Positions 42,775-54,170 are shown, counted from the stretch's first letter. The stretch is DNA of 64,000 nucleotides from Apoderus coryli (GCA_911728435.2 OU452214.1:8806105-8870104), one strand, 5' to 3'. Numbers and translations: made by a program. The notes: generated from the sequence alone by a model not told the origin.

Positions 42775-43046
42775 ATGTAGTATTCACAAAATATATTTTT
42801 AATAAAAATAAAAAAAAAAGAAAACAAATGTTGAACGAATAAATAAAAATATTTAAATAAAATTACAAACATTATGTATACAATTTTCTTAAGTTTATTA
42901 TAATATTTAGTATTTAAATATATTACATTAAAATTAAATAAATACATGTATTACTATAAAATTTAATCTAATTACTAATCTAACTATTATTCTAAATCTA
43001 ACTACAAATGCACCATACTATTGCTAATTAAACACTCATTACACAC

Positions 43047-43709
43047 TCAGCTATTATGTTTTGGTGTGCAAGTTAAACAAATGTTTATATCACGAGAAGT
43101 CCACAATCTCGAATCACAAACGTCACAAAAAGCCCTATGTCTAAGCGGATACTGCTCGATATGCATGTCGTAGTGAATATGTTTTGCATACCGCCGCCAC
43201 ATCCCAGCAGGATCATCTGTATCAGTATATTCTGCTAGATACACCTGATAACATTCGTAACACATGTTGAAAGATCTAATTGGAGGATATGTAGCTTCAT
43301 TAAATCCATTTTTCGTAAATATTTTTGTGTAGGAATAGCTCCTACAACTTCGAAGATTGTTCGTACTAGGTGTCAGAACTTTCTCACGACACTACATTAT
43401 GCTCGTCTACAATACCCTCGTCAGTGTCACTATCCACGACTTCTTCATCAACAGGGTTGGGGTTATTTTCAATACCACCCTCCTGAGGATTGACATCATC
43501 ATCATCACTATCGCTTGTTTCGGACTATAACAACAAAATTTTCAAACTTATTAGTGATATGATAATTATTACTAGACAAAAACAAAAAAAAAAAAAAACA
43601 CACATTTGAGAACCGTAATGTGCGAAAATAAATTGTATTTACTTACATGTAAAAGCATTGTTTCCCATGCACAAATTCTAGTCAATCTGCGAATATGTTT
43701 CGAATTCAT
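43047..43709 (-). CDS. Spliced acidic/Cys-pair protein with one frame break
   Basis: Exon 1 (43709-43647, 21 codons starting MNSKHIRRLTRI) ends at a good donor GTAAGT; exon 2 begins at 43524 after a T-rich acceptor ending TATAG, in phase, giving an intron of 122 bp. Exon 2 opens with a Ser/Asp-rich acidic stretch (SETSDSDDDD, VDEEVVDSDTDEG). Near 43388-43398 the frame changes by one base; the following frame is open to the stop at 43047 and reads CRSYSYTKIFTKNGF, then MCYECYQVYL, WRRYAKHIHYD, FCDVCDSRLW and NICLTC, a treble of Cys pairs suggesting zinc binding. Either one indel damaged the gene or another small intron lies there. Transcription regulator is a guess. No family recognised. Confidence 0.5.
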
Positions 43710-44233
43710 TTCAAATTATTTTTTAATTCTATACACACTGTGCTAAACTTAAGTTGAAATTTTCAAGTTGTTAATATTAGCAAAAACATGTAACTGACCA
43801 CAAATATATTTGAAATACGACACTAGAATTGTAAAAAATACGCCCACATATCGACATAAAGAGCCTAGAAAAACATGAAAGAAAAAAATGAAGGAGCAGA
43901 AACACGTCATTGGTTGGATGTAGAATATAATAAAATAAATGTAAATATCCCTACCATCGTGTTGTCGGAATTATCGAATTCGGGGAAAGAGATTGGTTGT
44001 GAGAAATGACAAAGCTTTTAAGATTCTAAAAAACAAAAACCCACCCCCCTGTGGCTTTGAAAATCGTATTTATATCAACACAAAGACCTACTATTCAACA
44101 TAATATTGAGTCTATTGTTTAAGTAAACCATATTTTACATTATTAGTTATTCAGTATTAAAAACGTATCTATTTTAATAGATATATTTTCCAATTTTTTT
44201 TTTCAAAAGTTTTGCAACTACAGAAATTAAATT

Positions 44234-44923
44234 ATGTATTGTGAATTGAGTGATTTAGAAATAAACGAGGTGTTAGATGATATTCTGAAAGATACACCTA
44301 CGACTTCATCTTCATCAGTCGACATTGAGCTAATACAACCTCAAGTTGTTGAAAAGAAAAAAGTCAGTGTAAATCGTAAAATTGCTCCAAGACCGTCAAG
44401 CAGTCGCCAAAAGAAACACAATACAACACAGAATCCCCCGAATCTACGAATATTGCAGGATGTGCAAGTAATAGCACCAATACCGATCCCTCATCCGCTG
44501 AGTCATTCGAACCCCATTCAGCACACACAACAATCATATGGGAAAAAAATGAAATTGTTGGAGCCCATTGAAGTAGAGGATACGTGTTCACAAAGTTTTC
44601 GCAATAACATGGGTATGTTTAAAAAAATGATTATAGACCTAAACAAAAAGCACTCAGATGCAATGATGGAGCTAGTTGAGGAAGAAAACAAAATATCTTC
44701 AATAACAACGGAATTGGAGGCATTAAACAAGGAGTCAGCAGCTTTAGAGGCCCAATTTCGAGCTAGTCAGCAAAAAGTGCGTTCTAAATCAGAGCTGTTG
44801 GAGGATGTGCGGGGTAATGTTGAAAAACTGCGTTATAATGTACATCAATTGGAGCTTCGCGATTTGGAAATGGTTGCTGTTTGGGATACTCGCACCATTG
44901 CATCGAGGGGGGTCAATAATTAG
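44234..44923 (+). CDS. Coiled-coil protein, unknown
   Basis: 229 residues. N-terminal 1-25 is acidic (YCELSDLEINEVLDDILKD); 40-105 is Pro/Ser/Gln-rich and probably unstructured (RPSSSRQKKHN, PIPIPHPLSHS); 130-215 is a strong coiled coil (SSITTELEALNKESAALEAQ, KSELLEDVRGNVEKLRYN). No catalytic motif or membrane segment. It lies between the spliced accessory gene and POLB and runs in the POLB direction. A replication- or scaffold-associated role is conceivable; nothing in the sequence decides it. Confidence 0.75.
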   Translation: MYCELSDLEINEVLDDILKDTPTTSSSSVDIELIQPQVVEKKKVSVNRKIAPRPSSSRQKKHNTTQNPPNLRILQDVQVIAPIPIPHPLSHSNPIQHTQQSYGKKMKLLEPIEVEDTCSQSFRNNMGMFKKMIIDLNKKHSDAMMELVEEENKISSITTELEALNKESAALEAQFRASQQKVRSKSELLEDVRGNVEKLRYNVHQLELRDLEMVAVWDTRTIASRGVNN

Positions 44924-45382
44924 ATTATTTCAAGTTTTTATTTTTTTTATTTTTTTATGTATTCTTTTTATTTTTATTTTGAATAAATATAATGTGTACA
45001 CGTTTATATAGTTAAATAATTCGTTTTTTTCTTTAAAATAAATTATCGATATTAATTGGTAGTATCTTTTCAATATTATCTATTACATGTGTGGAACTAT
45101 ACATTATTTAGAGCAATCAATAAAAAAAACTATATATTGCATAATACAGCACAAAAAAAAAATCAATAAAGTCAGTCTGTATGTTCGAGTGTGTTCTTTC
45201 ACGAGTTCCACACATAGATAAAATTTATTACTACAAATATATTTTTGTTTTTTTTTTTTGAATTCCCCACCACAAACATTATTCCACTATATTAATGAGG
45301 AATACTTTTGAAAATTCATTATTTTTACTCAAAAGTTCATAGCGTGCGTTGTAGAACAACTGTTTTAATTTCGAAAAAAAAA
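44924..45382. other. Intergenic upstream of POLB
   Basis: AT-rich. aatcaataaagtc near 45162 could be a polyadenylation signal for the coiled-coil gene. The POLB promoter would lie here; no clear element. Confidence 0.35.
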
Positions 45383-48300
45383 ATGTATTTATGCAACGGT
45401 TGCAATATGGAATTCACTCATATGTCGAATTTAAATAGGCATATGAGACAATCATGTAAACACACATTAAATATTGAAAATAGTGTGAAAAGACAAAAGC
45501 TTAATAGTGAAAAAGATGTAAAAATTATGTGTTCGTCATGTGAAATCGAAATAGATTCAAATAAAATTAGCGGGCATTATAGAAGTATGTTGCATAAAAG
45601 AAATGCGGATTGTACAACCGTATCGGACAATGTTAAAATTGTGTATACAGCCTTTAAAGATAGAATTACAACTTTTCGAGTGACACCGCTAAATAAATAT
45701 GGGGACTATAGCGCGTTTTTTAGTGAATTAAAACCCATAATTTTAAAGTTAATTTCCGATGCGTTAAACACACACACAGTCGTTAAAGTTAATTTAGAAG
45801 TTTTTAGTATATATAGTCTGTCAATTCAAGAAACTATTGAAACTAAATCATTTATTACACATAATAAAATTATTGATTTTGGAAGTGATGTTAGTGAAAT
45901 ATATGATTCTTTTATTGAAACTCTTAAAACTAAATCCGAGGAGTTTTTAGAAAGAGACTCTGGTAAGTTTTCATTGATTATATCTAAGTCACGTTTTATT
46001 TATTTTATTTTTTTTTCCACATATTTCCAGGATGGACGCTCGTGGAAAATCTGTTTATTGAAGCAAACATTAATAAATACAAACCAATTCGAGGGTCGTC
46101 ATTTATTAAATTACCGAAATATATTCAAAATAAAAAAGCTGTGATTAACGTACAAAATGACGATCAGCATTGCTTCATATGGTCAATTTTAGCCGCATTG
46201 TACCCCACATCACAAAATTCTCAATACACGACATCATATCCACATTACAGCGGAGTTCTTAATTTATTAGGTTTAGATTTCCCCATGAAATTAAAGGACA
46301 TTACTAAATTCGAAAATCTTAATAATATTTCAATAAATGTTTATGGTTTAGAGAGAGTAATCAACAATAATAAAATGGAATACGATATTGTCGGCCCATT
46401 GAGGTTTGCTTCTAGGAGATTTTTCCACCATATTAATTTGTTACTTATTAGTGATGATGCTAATGAACGTTATCATTACTGTTGGATAAAAAATCTTTCG
46501 AGATTGATATCGAAACAAGTATCATCTCATCAACACGGAATTAATTTATGTGACGGATGTTTATTATTTTTTACCTCAAATGAATTATTAAAATCGCATC
46601 AAATGTATGATTGTGGACATATTAGTGTATGTACACCGTCGAAAAATTTGAAAATCGATAGGTTTGGTGAAAGCACACCGGAAAATATATTAAAATTCGA
46701 AAATTTTGAGAAGCAATTACCCGTACCATTCATAGTTTATGCCGATTTCGAATCAATATTAAAACCAATCACAACGTGTGAACCTAATCCAAAAAATTCC
46801 TATACATATCAGACATTCAAACATGAACCATACGCCTTTTCATACTACATTAAATGTCGTCATGATGATTCAAAATCTAAATTAGTATTATATCGCGGAG
46901 AAAATGCTGCTGAAGAATTTGTAAATAGATTAGAGACCGATTTAAAAGTAATTTATAATCGTTATTTAAGCGTCGTTGTACCAATGTTACCTTTGAATGC
47001 CGATGAAATGTTGGAATTCCAGAATGCTAAGATGTGTGCCATATGTAATAGAGAATTTGTAGATACCGATATAAAAGTAATGGATCATGATCATATCACA
47101 GGGGTTAAACGATCTGGAGCCGCACATTCAATTTGTAATTTAAATTTTAAAATACAACATTATATTCCAATAGTCTTTCATAATATGTCATACGATAGTC
47201 ATCTTTTCATTAAACAGTTGGTCGATAACGATAGTCGATTAGATGTTATCGCACAGACTAAGGAGAAGTATATGTTGATAACAAAACGAGTTCCTATGAA
47301 TTCATACATTGATAAAAATGGATGTTGTAAAACAAGATACATGCAAATGAGATTTATTGATAGTTTTAATTTCCTACAATCATCATTACAAAACCTTAGT
47401 GATAGTTTACACACAGATCAGTTTAATGCCACACGTAAATATTTTGGGAGAACTGAAAAATTTAAATTAATGAGACAAAAAGGTGTGTTCCCATATAATT
47501 TTTTAGATGATTTGCAAAAATTAAACACTCCATATTTACCAACAAAAGACGATTTTTTTGATAAGTTAAATGACGAAGCGGTTAGCGAAGTTGATTATAA
47601 TAGAGCGCAAGAAGTGTGGAAAATATTTGAATGTGAAACCCTAGGACAATATGCAGACATATATTTACAATCTGATGTACTCTTACTATGTGACGTATTT
47701 GAAAGCTTTAGAGACAAAAGCTTAGAGACATATCAATTAGATCCTGCTCACTATATAAGTTTACCATCATTAAGCTGGGACAGTATGCTCCGTTTAACTA
47801 AAATTGAACTTGAATTATTGACCGACATAGACATGATACATTTTTTCAAGGCAGGTATTCGCGGTGGAATTAGCCAGTGTTCTGATAGAATGCATGTGGC
47901 AAATAATGCATTGATACCTGGTTTTGATGAAAGCAAACCAGAGAGTTATATTATGTATTTGGATGCAACCAATTTGTATGGTCATTCGATGTCACAATCA
48001 CTACCTGAAAACAACTTTTCTTGGCTATCGAAAGAGGAAATTAGCGAATTAGAGCTGTTAAATATAGCCGAGCATAATCGACGCGGTTTCATATATGAGG
48101 TTGACATTGAATATCCCACATATCTCCATGACGAACATTCGGATTTGCCGTTCCTAGTTGAAAGTCTAATACCACCTCTTTCTAAAAGCACCACACCCAA
48201 GTTAATCCCAAATTTACTCAATAAAGAGAAATACGTTGTGCATTATCGTACGTTGCAACAGGCTGTGAGACATGGTTTAATAATAAAAAATATTCACAGA

Positions 48301-49248
48301 GTTTTGGGTTTTAATCAATCTCGCTGGTTGAAAAAATATATTGATTTAAATACATCATTGCGTAATAAAACATCTAATAAATTTGAAAAATCGTTTTACA
48401 AAATTTTAAATAATTCAATTTACGGAAAATCCGTCGAGAATGTAGATAATAGAAAAGATATTAAATTAGTAACGAGTTGGGAAAATAAAGGGAAACATTT
48501 AGGAGCTCGCGCATTGATTGCGAAACCACATTACAAAACATCTTCGATTTTTACGGAAAACCTGGTAGCAATTCACATGGGCAAATTAAAGATTTTATAT
48601 GATAAACCAATATATCTAGGATTTTCTATATTAGATCTATCCAAAACGATTGTGTATGGTTTCTTCTACGACGTCTTAAAAAAAAAATTTGGTGAGAAAA
48701 TTAATTTATTATATACCGACACAGACTCTCTTATATTCAAAGCGGAAGAAAACTTTTACGATTTCATGAAAGAGAATACACACCATTTCGATACATCCAA
48801 TTATAATACACATAACTCTTTAAAGATACCAGTCACAGAATCAGTCATAGGGAGATTTAAAGACGAATATCCCAATGACCCAATCCTATCTTTTTTCGGA
48901 ACTGGGGCTAAAGCATACTGTATTAAAACTCAGAACACGGAATTGAAACGAGCGAAAGGGGTTAAAAAATCTATTGTAAATAAAACATTGTCTATTGAAG
49001 ACTATAATAAAATAGTCACCACAGGTGGGTATATATTTCGCAAAATGAATTCATTTAAGAGTACGTTACACGATGTATATACCGAAACCACAAACAAAAT
49101 TGCGTTATCACATAAAGATGATAAAAGATTTTTAATTCCGAATAGCACAAAATCAATTCCGTGGGGGCATAAAGATATAGCTTTTTATAGTATAAATCCA
49201 GAAGAGAGATTAAAAATATTATTAAATATGGTGGAAGAAATGTCTTGA
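45383..49248 (+). CDS. POLB: Protein-primed family-B DNA polymerase, two exons
   Basis: Exon 1 45383-45962 and exon 2 46031-49248; spliced length 3,798 nt = 1,265 aa. Order: C2H2 fingers YLCNGCNMEFTHMSNLNRH (about 2-27) and IMCSSCEIEIDS; a conserved block DDQHCFIWSILAALYP; a CDGCLLFF...H finger; ExoI VYADFESI (about 428); an HNH/endonuclease-VII-like insert MCAICNRE...VMDHDHITGV...ICNLNF (about 528-565); ExoII FHNMSYDSHLF (576); ExoIII YLQSDVLLLCDVF (737); PolA YLDATNLYGHS (836); PolB KILNNSIYGKS (about 985); PolC YTDTDS (1088). All catalytic Asp/Glu are in place. It would replicate the element from protein-primed ends. Start: first ATG, right before the zinc finger. Confidence 0.93.
45963..46030 (+). 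other. 68-bp spliceosomal-type intron in POLB
   Basis: Donor GGTAAGTTTT and acceptor TTTTTTTCCACATATTTCCAG. Length 68, not a multiple of 3; both frames hit stops around it, and removal restores one frame with conserved residues on both sides (SG...WTLVE). The T-rich tract before the AG is ideal. Confidence 0.9.
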
Positions 49249-50290
49249 TTAGTTCATAATTAGTTTTATTTTTCAATTCTAATTTAATTATATGTGTATG
49301 TATGTATATATTGTAAATTAAACCATTTTAACACATTTACTATTTAGTTTAAAGTAATTTTAAGAGATGTTTGAATAATCAATATTTATGTCTACTAATT
49401 TGTATGTGTATTTATTAACAATATCTGACGTTGTGTTTTATACTTAACTAATATTGTGTTATTTCATTTTTTTTTTCATTAATGTTTTCATAATAAATTT
49501 TAATAATGAATTTTAGATAAAATAGTGTCTGTTAGTAACTATGTATTTATTAGCATTTAGCAATAGTTGATTGTTTTTTTTTTTTTTTTAATTTATGTTT
49601 TCGATTTCAATTATGTGAATAAATTGTTTCATTTTATTTGAATTTACCTCTCATTATTTGCGTCATAATACAAACAAAAATCAATAAATCTGACGTATAT
49701 TACCCACTAGGTACCTATATCTCTATACGAAAAACGATTTCTTCAAACATTCACCCAACAGATGGCTCTAAAAATAATTTCCAAGAAAAAAACGGGTACT
49801 TCTAATACTTCACACCACATCTGATATAATCTAGGTAGATGGCACATAAAAAATAAATTTATTGATTTGTTTTGCGAATATTTTTTTTTTTTGAAGGAAA
49901 CATTTTTCGAATGATGGACACATTTTAAGTATACATTAACCCCAACAGATGGCTCTAAAATGTTTTTTTAAAATGATATAGGTACTATCATGAAGATGGA
50001 GATATATATTCTATTTGATAATTGGTAGTTTTGATAGCATTAAATACAAGTTCAATTATTTTTCATTATATGTGTTTTTATTTTTGTTATATATTTTTAC
50101 TCAATACAATTAAATCATAATTATGATTTATTTATTATAGTTAATTATTATTATCCATTTACAAAAATACAATAAGCAATACATATACGATAATATGACA
50201 TATGAGAGGAGTCATGTAAACCTAAATACATTAAAAAAAGACTAAATTAAAACTAAAACTATTCAATTATAGTTATGATTAAATATTCCA
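49249..50290. other. Non-coding region between POLB and the right-end ORF
   Basis: AT-rich. The word ccaacagatggctctaaaa occurs twice (about 49756 and 49946) in ~190-bp spaced degenerate direct copies, with nearby ...tgtaggtact/ggtacta words. No ORF of note. Confidence 0.6.
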
Positions 50291-50632
50291 CTATGCATTT
50301 ATATCAAACATAAATAATGATTGTAGTCTATTGCCAGCACAATTTCGTTGTCCTAAGTAACTCAAAATATACTTTTCTGATTGACACATCTCCTCCAGAA
50401 TATGATCACTCAATTGTTCCACACAGCGTTTTGGTAGCCATACTTTTACCCAAGAATTCTCAATATCATCAAAAATAATCGCTGAGATCGCCTGACCGTA
50501 TTTTGTCTGCGACTTTGAAATTTTCTTCATTGGGTAACGTTTATTTATCTCCAACGATGTCAACATTTTCACTGGAGTTTGGTTATTTAGTAATGCATTT
50601 ATACTATCCAAATCAGATCTTGCTAGCGCCAT
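50291..50632 (-). CDS. Small Polinton protein near the right TIR
   Basis: 113 residues, MALARSDLDSINALLNN start. It contains SLEINKRYPMKKISKSQTKY then GQAISAIIFDDIENSWVKVW and LPKRCVEQL. The pattern (L-E-I-x-K-x-Y ... K-Y-G-x-A-I ... V-x-LPKR) is one I associate with short Polinton/adintovirus ORFs next to a terminus; beta-rich and possibly an OB-fold, which would suit ssDNA binding. That function is inference. It faces the polymerase and is 178 bp from the TIR. Confidence 0.65.
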   Translation of the reverse strand: MALARSDLDSINALLNNQTPVKMLTSLEINKRYPMKKISKSQTKYGQAISAIIFDDIENSWVKVWLPKRCVEQLSDHILEEMCQSEKYILSYLGQRNCAGNRLQSLFMFDINA

Positions 50633-50809
50633 TTTAATTATGTGAACAAAAAAAATTTATATCACTTAATATTATTAAACAAATTAAAATAGTTGATAAT
50701 CTAAGATTTGCTTCTAACTTGAGAATAATCAAGAGAAATCCACACACTCTTTTATATACCAACGTATTCATTCACCTGTGTTATTGAAAAAAAGAAGGAA
50801 TCACATTAG

Positions 50810-51082
50810 CAACCCTCTCTTTCTTCTTTATATAGTTGTCACACACGCACACGCATACGTATATATTAGCCGTTTCTAGATCTCTCATCTTTATTCATGA
50901 TTTGTTTGATACACCCATTGGCTTACGTAATGGACGGGTTTCTCAAATGATTAGGGGAAAGGGTTGCTTTTGACATATGTACATATAAGCCGATCTTGGA
51001 ATAGTCCCCCCACTCTTGTTTGTCACGTACGTGACAAACAAGAGTGGGGGGACTATTCCAAGATCGGCTAATACACTCTACT
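50810..51082 (-). repeat. Polinton right TIR (273 bp)
   Basis: Inverted partner of 33485-33824, lacking the ~61-bp extra unit, with a shorter TG run. It contains a perfect terminal palindrome at 50988-51069. Confidence 0.95.
50988..51069. repeat. Terminal hairpin palindrome, right
   Basis: A perfect 82-nt palindrome with 41-nt arms and no loop, centred on CACGTACGTG. It starts 13 bp from the terminus, as on the left side. Confidence 0.95.
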
Positions 51083-51088
51083 GCTTAG
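51083..51088 (+). repeat. Polinton target-site duplication, right
   Basis: GCTTAG, identical to 33479-33484. Confidence 0.95.
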
Positions 51089-51383
51089 TAAAAGTAATTA
51101 TTCTTATAGAGGTGTAAAAAAGGACTGCTTGAAAAAAAAGAAGCACTGCAACAAAAAATAAGATAATGTCAAAGACAAGCATTTTGTATAATTTTTGGTG
51201 ATATTTTGTACGTACATAAAGTAACATTGCACTTGCTGCAAAATGTCAGCAATTTGGATATTGGCATCGACGTTGCTTTTCGCGTTTTTCGAGAATATCA
51301 CCTCGTTCATCATACCTAAAACCGTCAGACACTGTTGGTCTATATGTTGAAGGAAAACTAAGCCCGGTACAATAGAAACGCAT
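51089..51383. other. Spacer right of the Polinton
   Basis: No gene. I do not see the LINE that flanks the left side continue here. Confidence 0.4.
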
Positions 51384-51797
51384 TTACAACAGGCAAATTA
51401 ATGATCCGCACGCGTTACATTTATTTTGGGTATTTTCAGTTTTTTTGATGGCGATCCGTCCCTTTTCGACGTGGAAAGAACACAGTTTCCACGACACCTC
51501 TATCAAACAAGGTACATCCCATTCATCTTCGTCGTCATTTTCATCCTGTTCGATCTCGTTGAAGTCATCGTCATTACCTATTATGTAAAATTCAGTACCC
51601 TCTGGAATGTCATCAAACTCCTCCTCGTCAGTCTGGTCATCAATCTCTGGAGGCAGGGCAAGAATATCTGCCTCAATCTGTTTGGAAAAGCAATATTCCA
51701 TGGCTTCTTCCAATGTTTTAAATGTTTTTTTACTCATGATTGCCGCAGTACTATCAAATCTCAAATCAAAATTTCCATCTGCTACGCCCAGCGGCAT
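51384..51797 (-). pseudogene. Probable piggyBac-derived ORF with internal deletion
   Basis: 137 codons. The first two thirds resemble the acidic N-terminus of piggyBac-type proteins (IEADILALPPEIDDQTDEEE, EFYIIGNDDDFNEIEQDEND). The end, NKCNACGSLICLL, resembles the Cys-rich C-terminal domain. The catalytic DDD core between them (about 400 residues) is missing although the frame is intact. No flanking TTAA/CCC ends were confirmed. It may be a simple acidic host protein instead. Confidence 0.4.
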
Positions 51798-52047
51798 ATT
51801 TATAGAACACCAATATTTAGTGGCTATAATTCAGAATGTAAACAAAACTAATAGTTTATAAAATTAAGTTGATGTAAAAGCTAAAACAATAATAAGATTT
51901 TACTTACTTGGTTTGGTTTACACAAAATCACTAAAAAAAGATGAGTGTGCACACCACAGAAATCTTATATTATATATATATATATATACTCTAGAATGAT
52001 AATCCCGTAGTACAAAAATGTAACCAGAAGTGTAGAGCTGTCCATAA

Positions 52048-53283
52048 TGCGCATGATCACCAGTAACTTATTTTTCAACAGGACCGGCTTTGATTAAATG
52101 TAATATTACTGTTATAGGTATATTTAAAATTAAATTTTACCATTTGGTAACATTCAAATAAAAAAATGGAATAAAGGAATTTAAGAAATAAAAAATTACA
52201 TTAAATATCTTCAAAGAAGGGGTGCAAGAAACAGTGACTTCACAAATATTTTCCGTGTCCATGTAAACCACTTCCATATCATCCGTACTACTCGCAATAG
52301 TATTTTGTGACAAAACATGGTTGGTAGAACTTTTATTCTCAGCAATTTCATGGAGGATTCTATAATTAAGTATATTCCAGCAACAGAATTCAAACGAACT
52401 TTGTATACCTACACAACGTAGGAAATATATTCTTGACATACATATCATGCATTTTTGACAGACTGCTTTTAAGTAAACAGTGTGTGTGAATTTAACTTTC
52501 ACTCTCATTTACATAATCTCTTCTTTTCAACAAAAGTTTGGGAACTGCATCGGGTACGAGGGTGATCCTCTTGCCGTTTTCTCTACAAATGATATCTTCT
52601 GCAGCGAAATGCTTACTGCATATGACATTCCCATCACATACATCTTCTGTACTAGGATCCCAATGCCCGCATCCAAACAACATGTCTTTTTTTTGTCAAG
52701 CTAAAAATGAGTATCATCTCAATGGTATCATATTGACTCAAACTGAGACTGTTAGAAACCCGAAACAAAAACTTACTGAAAATATTTAATACCATAAATG
52801 AGACCTTCATTTTTACACCACAACACTATACACCTCATTGTTTGTTAAATAAACGAACTAAAACCAAAATAACAAATATTAAAAACAATTTTAATCACAA
52901 ATAGGTATATCTATCAACAATTAAAATATACCACGAATAAAACCATAACTCAGTTATAAATCCTATCTGAATTGTTGTGAAGCCGACTCTGACAGATATT
53001 CCCACTACGAGAAACGTCATTTGCGTAAACAGACGCTGTTGCGAAATCTCCTAAATTTAATAGGATTTGGAAAAAAATGTTTCGTTCATATTGCTGAAAA
53101 CTAAACAGTATGCAATTTTACCGATAACATTTATTTATTTGATTTTGTCAAGCAGTTTCGTATGACGCAACATATGGATTTATTTATAAAACAGATATGT
53201 CGCATAAATTCTGTAAGGCGAACGACAAAATAGTTTTAAATATGGCAGCTCTGTACTGAAAATAAGTTACTGAGGAGCATGCG
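52048..53283 (-). mobile_element. THAP-containing fragment between short inverted repeats
   Basis: The left end (52048-52076) reads ...GCATGATCACCAGTAACTTA and the right end (about 53258-53283) is its diverged reverse complement, sharing CAGTAACTTATTTT and GCATG. Inside, minus ORF 52683-52492 has VCDGNVICSKHFAAEDII and LVPDAVPKLL, the C-terminal half of a THAP zinc-binding domain (C-x-x-H, AVP box). P-superfamily transposases begin with THAP domains, so this may be a deleted P-like element; no catalytic domain is seen. The rest (52137-52508 ORF) is unrecognised. Confidence 0.45.
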
Positions 53284-54170
53284 TAGTTCGTGAAAACTCT
53301 GCATACCCGTTACTCTTTTTGGTATTCGGCTGGATTTAATTAGCATTCTAGAGTACATATTATATAATATGAGATTTCTATGGTGCACACGAGTAAAAAA
53401 TACCTAATGTTTACCAGTTCAACAAGTGAACGACAAGTAGTAAATTCCGAACTAAAGTCGAAGATTAACGTACACAATCTTACTGGGTTTATGTTTAGAT
53501 GCCGTGTTCCATGTGTGAATAGCATATGTTGGCGTGCTGAAAAAAATCCTAAAAACATTGTCATATAAATAGGACGCTGGACGTTAAACTGTCTATAAAC
53601 GTTCTCCAAAACAAGAAATATAGCATGATAGTAATAATTATTAAAATTCTGTTTCGTTACGCAGGTCATATATTTTAGATTAGAATATAAATTTTCGGGA
53701 AAATTTTGGGGAAACACAAAAGATTTTTAAGGAATCAACGAATTATCCTGGAACCGACGATACGTCGATAAACTAAACTTTTTAACGATTATAAAATACA
53801 GTAACAAGTACCTAGTAAAATGCAGAGAAAATATTAACATAAGTTTTAAAAGCATACCTATGTACTTATACATATTAAAATACTATTAAGGTACCTAACG
53901 CTACGCTGGAGCTACATAGTTATAGCGTGGGCGTATTAATATTATGGAAAGACACACGTGCTATGAAGAAAATTACAAAATTCTTTTTATACAAAACAAC
54001 TCATAGAGCACATGAAACTACGCAGATTTTCCCATCAGTTACGAGGGTTTGCTTTTCTGGGAACGAAACCAAAGATTTGGAACTAAACTATTTTTGGACA
54101 TTTCGAAAAATGCCGTTAACAAAATTTTCATAGCCCAGTATCACTACAAGATCGGTTTTTGCGTCCAAAC
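53284..54170. other. Spacer, no gene recognised
   Basis: ORFs of 60-125 codons overlap on both strands without known motifs. AT-rich. Confidence 0.35.

Larger units (their letters stand above)
33485..51082. mobile_element. Polinton/Maverick element, 17,598 bp
   Basis: It has an exact 6-bp target duplication, termini AGTAGAGTG.../...CACTCTACT, long TIRs, and the gene set that defines the group: family-B polymerase, retroviral-type integrase, packaging ATPase, adenovirus-type protease, major capsid and penton proteins, plus minor capsid and several small proteins. Morphogenesis genes 34.0-41.6 kb lie to the left, integrase in the middle and polymerase to the right. All core ORFs are open; the only interruptions are a spliceable POLB intron, a likely spliced accessory gene with one frame break, and a protease frame lacking ATG. 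This suggests a recent insertion that may have kept virion-forming capacity. Confidence 0.95.

Noticed and set aside
42711..42947. 78-codon minus ORF after the integrase
   Set aside because: It consists of translated A/T homopolymer and microsatellite.
43525..43646. Treating the acidic stretch and start exon as chance ORFs
   Set aside because: Donor and acceptor are both good and phases agree, so I kept it as a gene at moderate confidence.
45308..45382. Upstream extension of the POLB first exon
   Set aside because: The open frame before 45383 begins at TTG, not ATG; the first ATG directly precedes the conserved zinc finger.
45963..46144. Continuation of the first POLB ORF past 45962 as coding
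   Set aside because: The residues lose all similarity exactly at the GTAAGT donor and run over the first bases of exon 2 in the wrong frame.
33485..51082. Possibility that this is a free virus (adintovirus-like) or contamination rather than a chromosomal element
   Set aside because: An exact 6-bp target duplication and host repeat DNA on both sides show chromosomal integration; exogenous relatives cannot be excluded.
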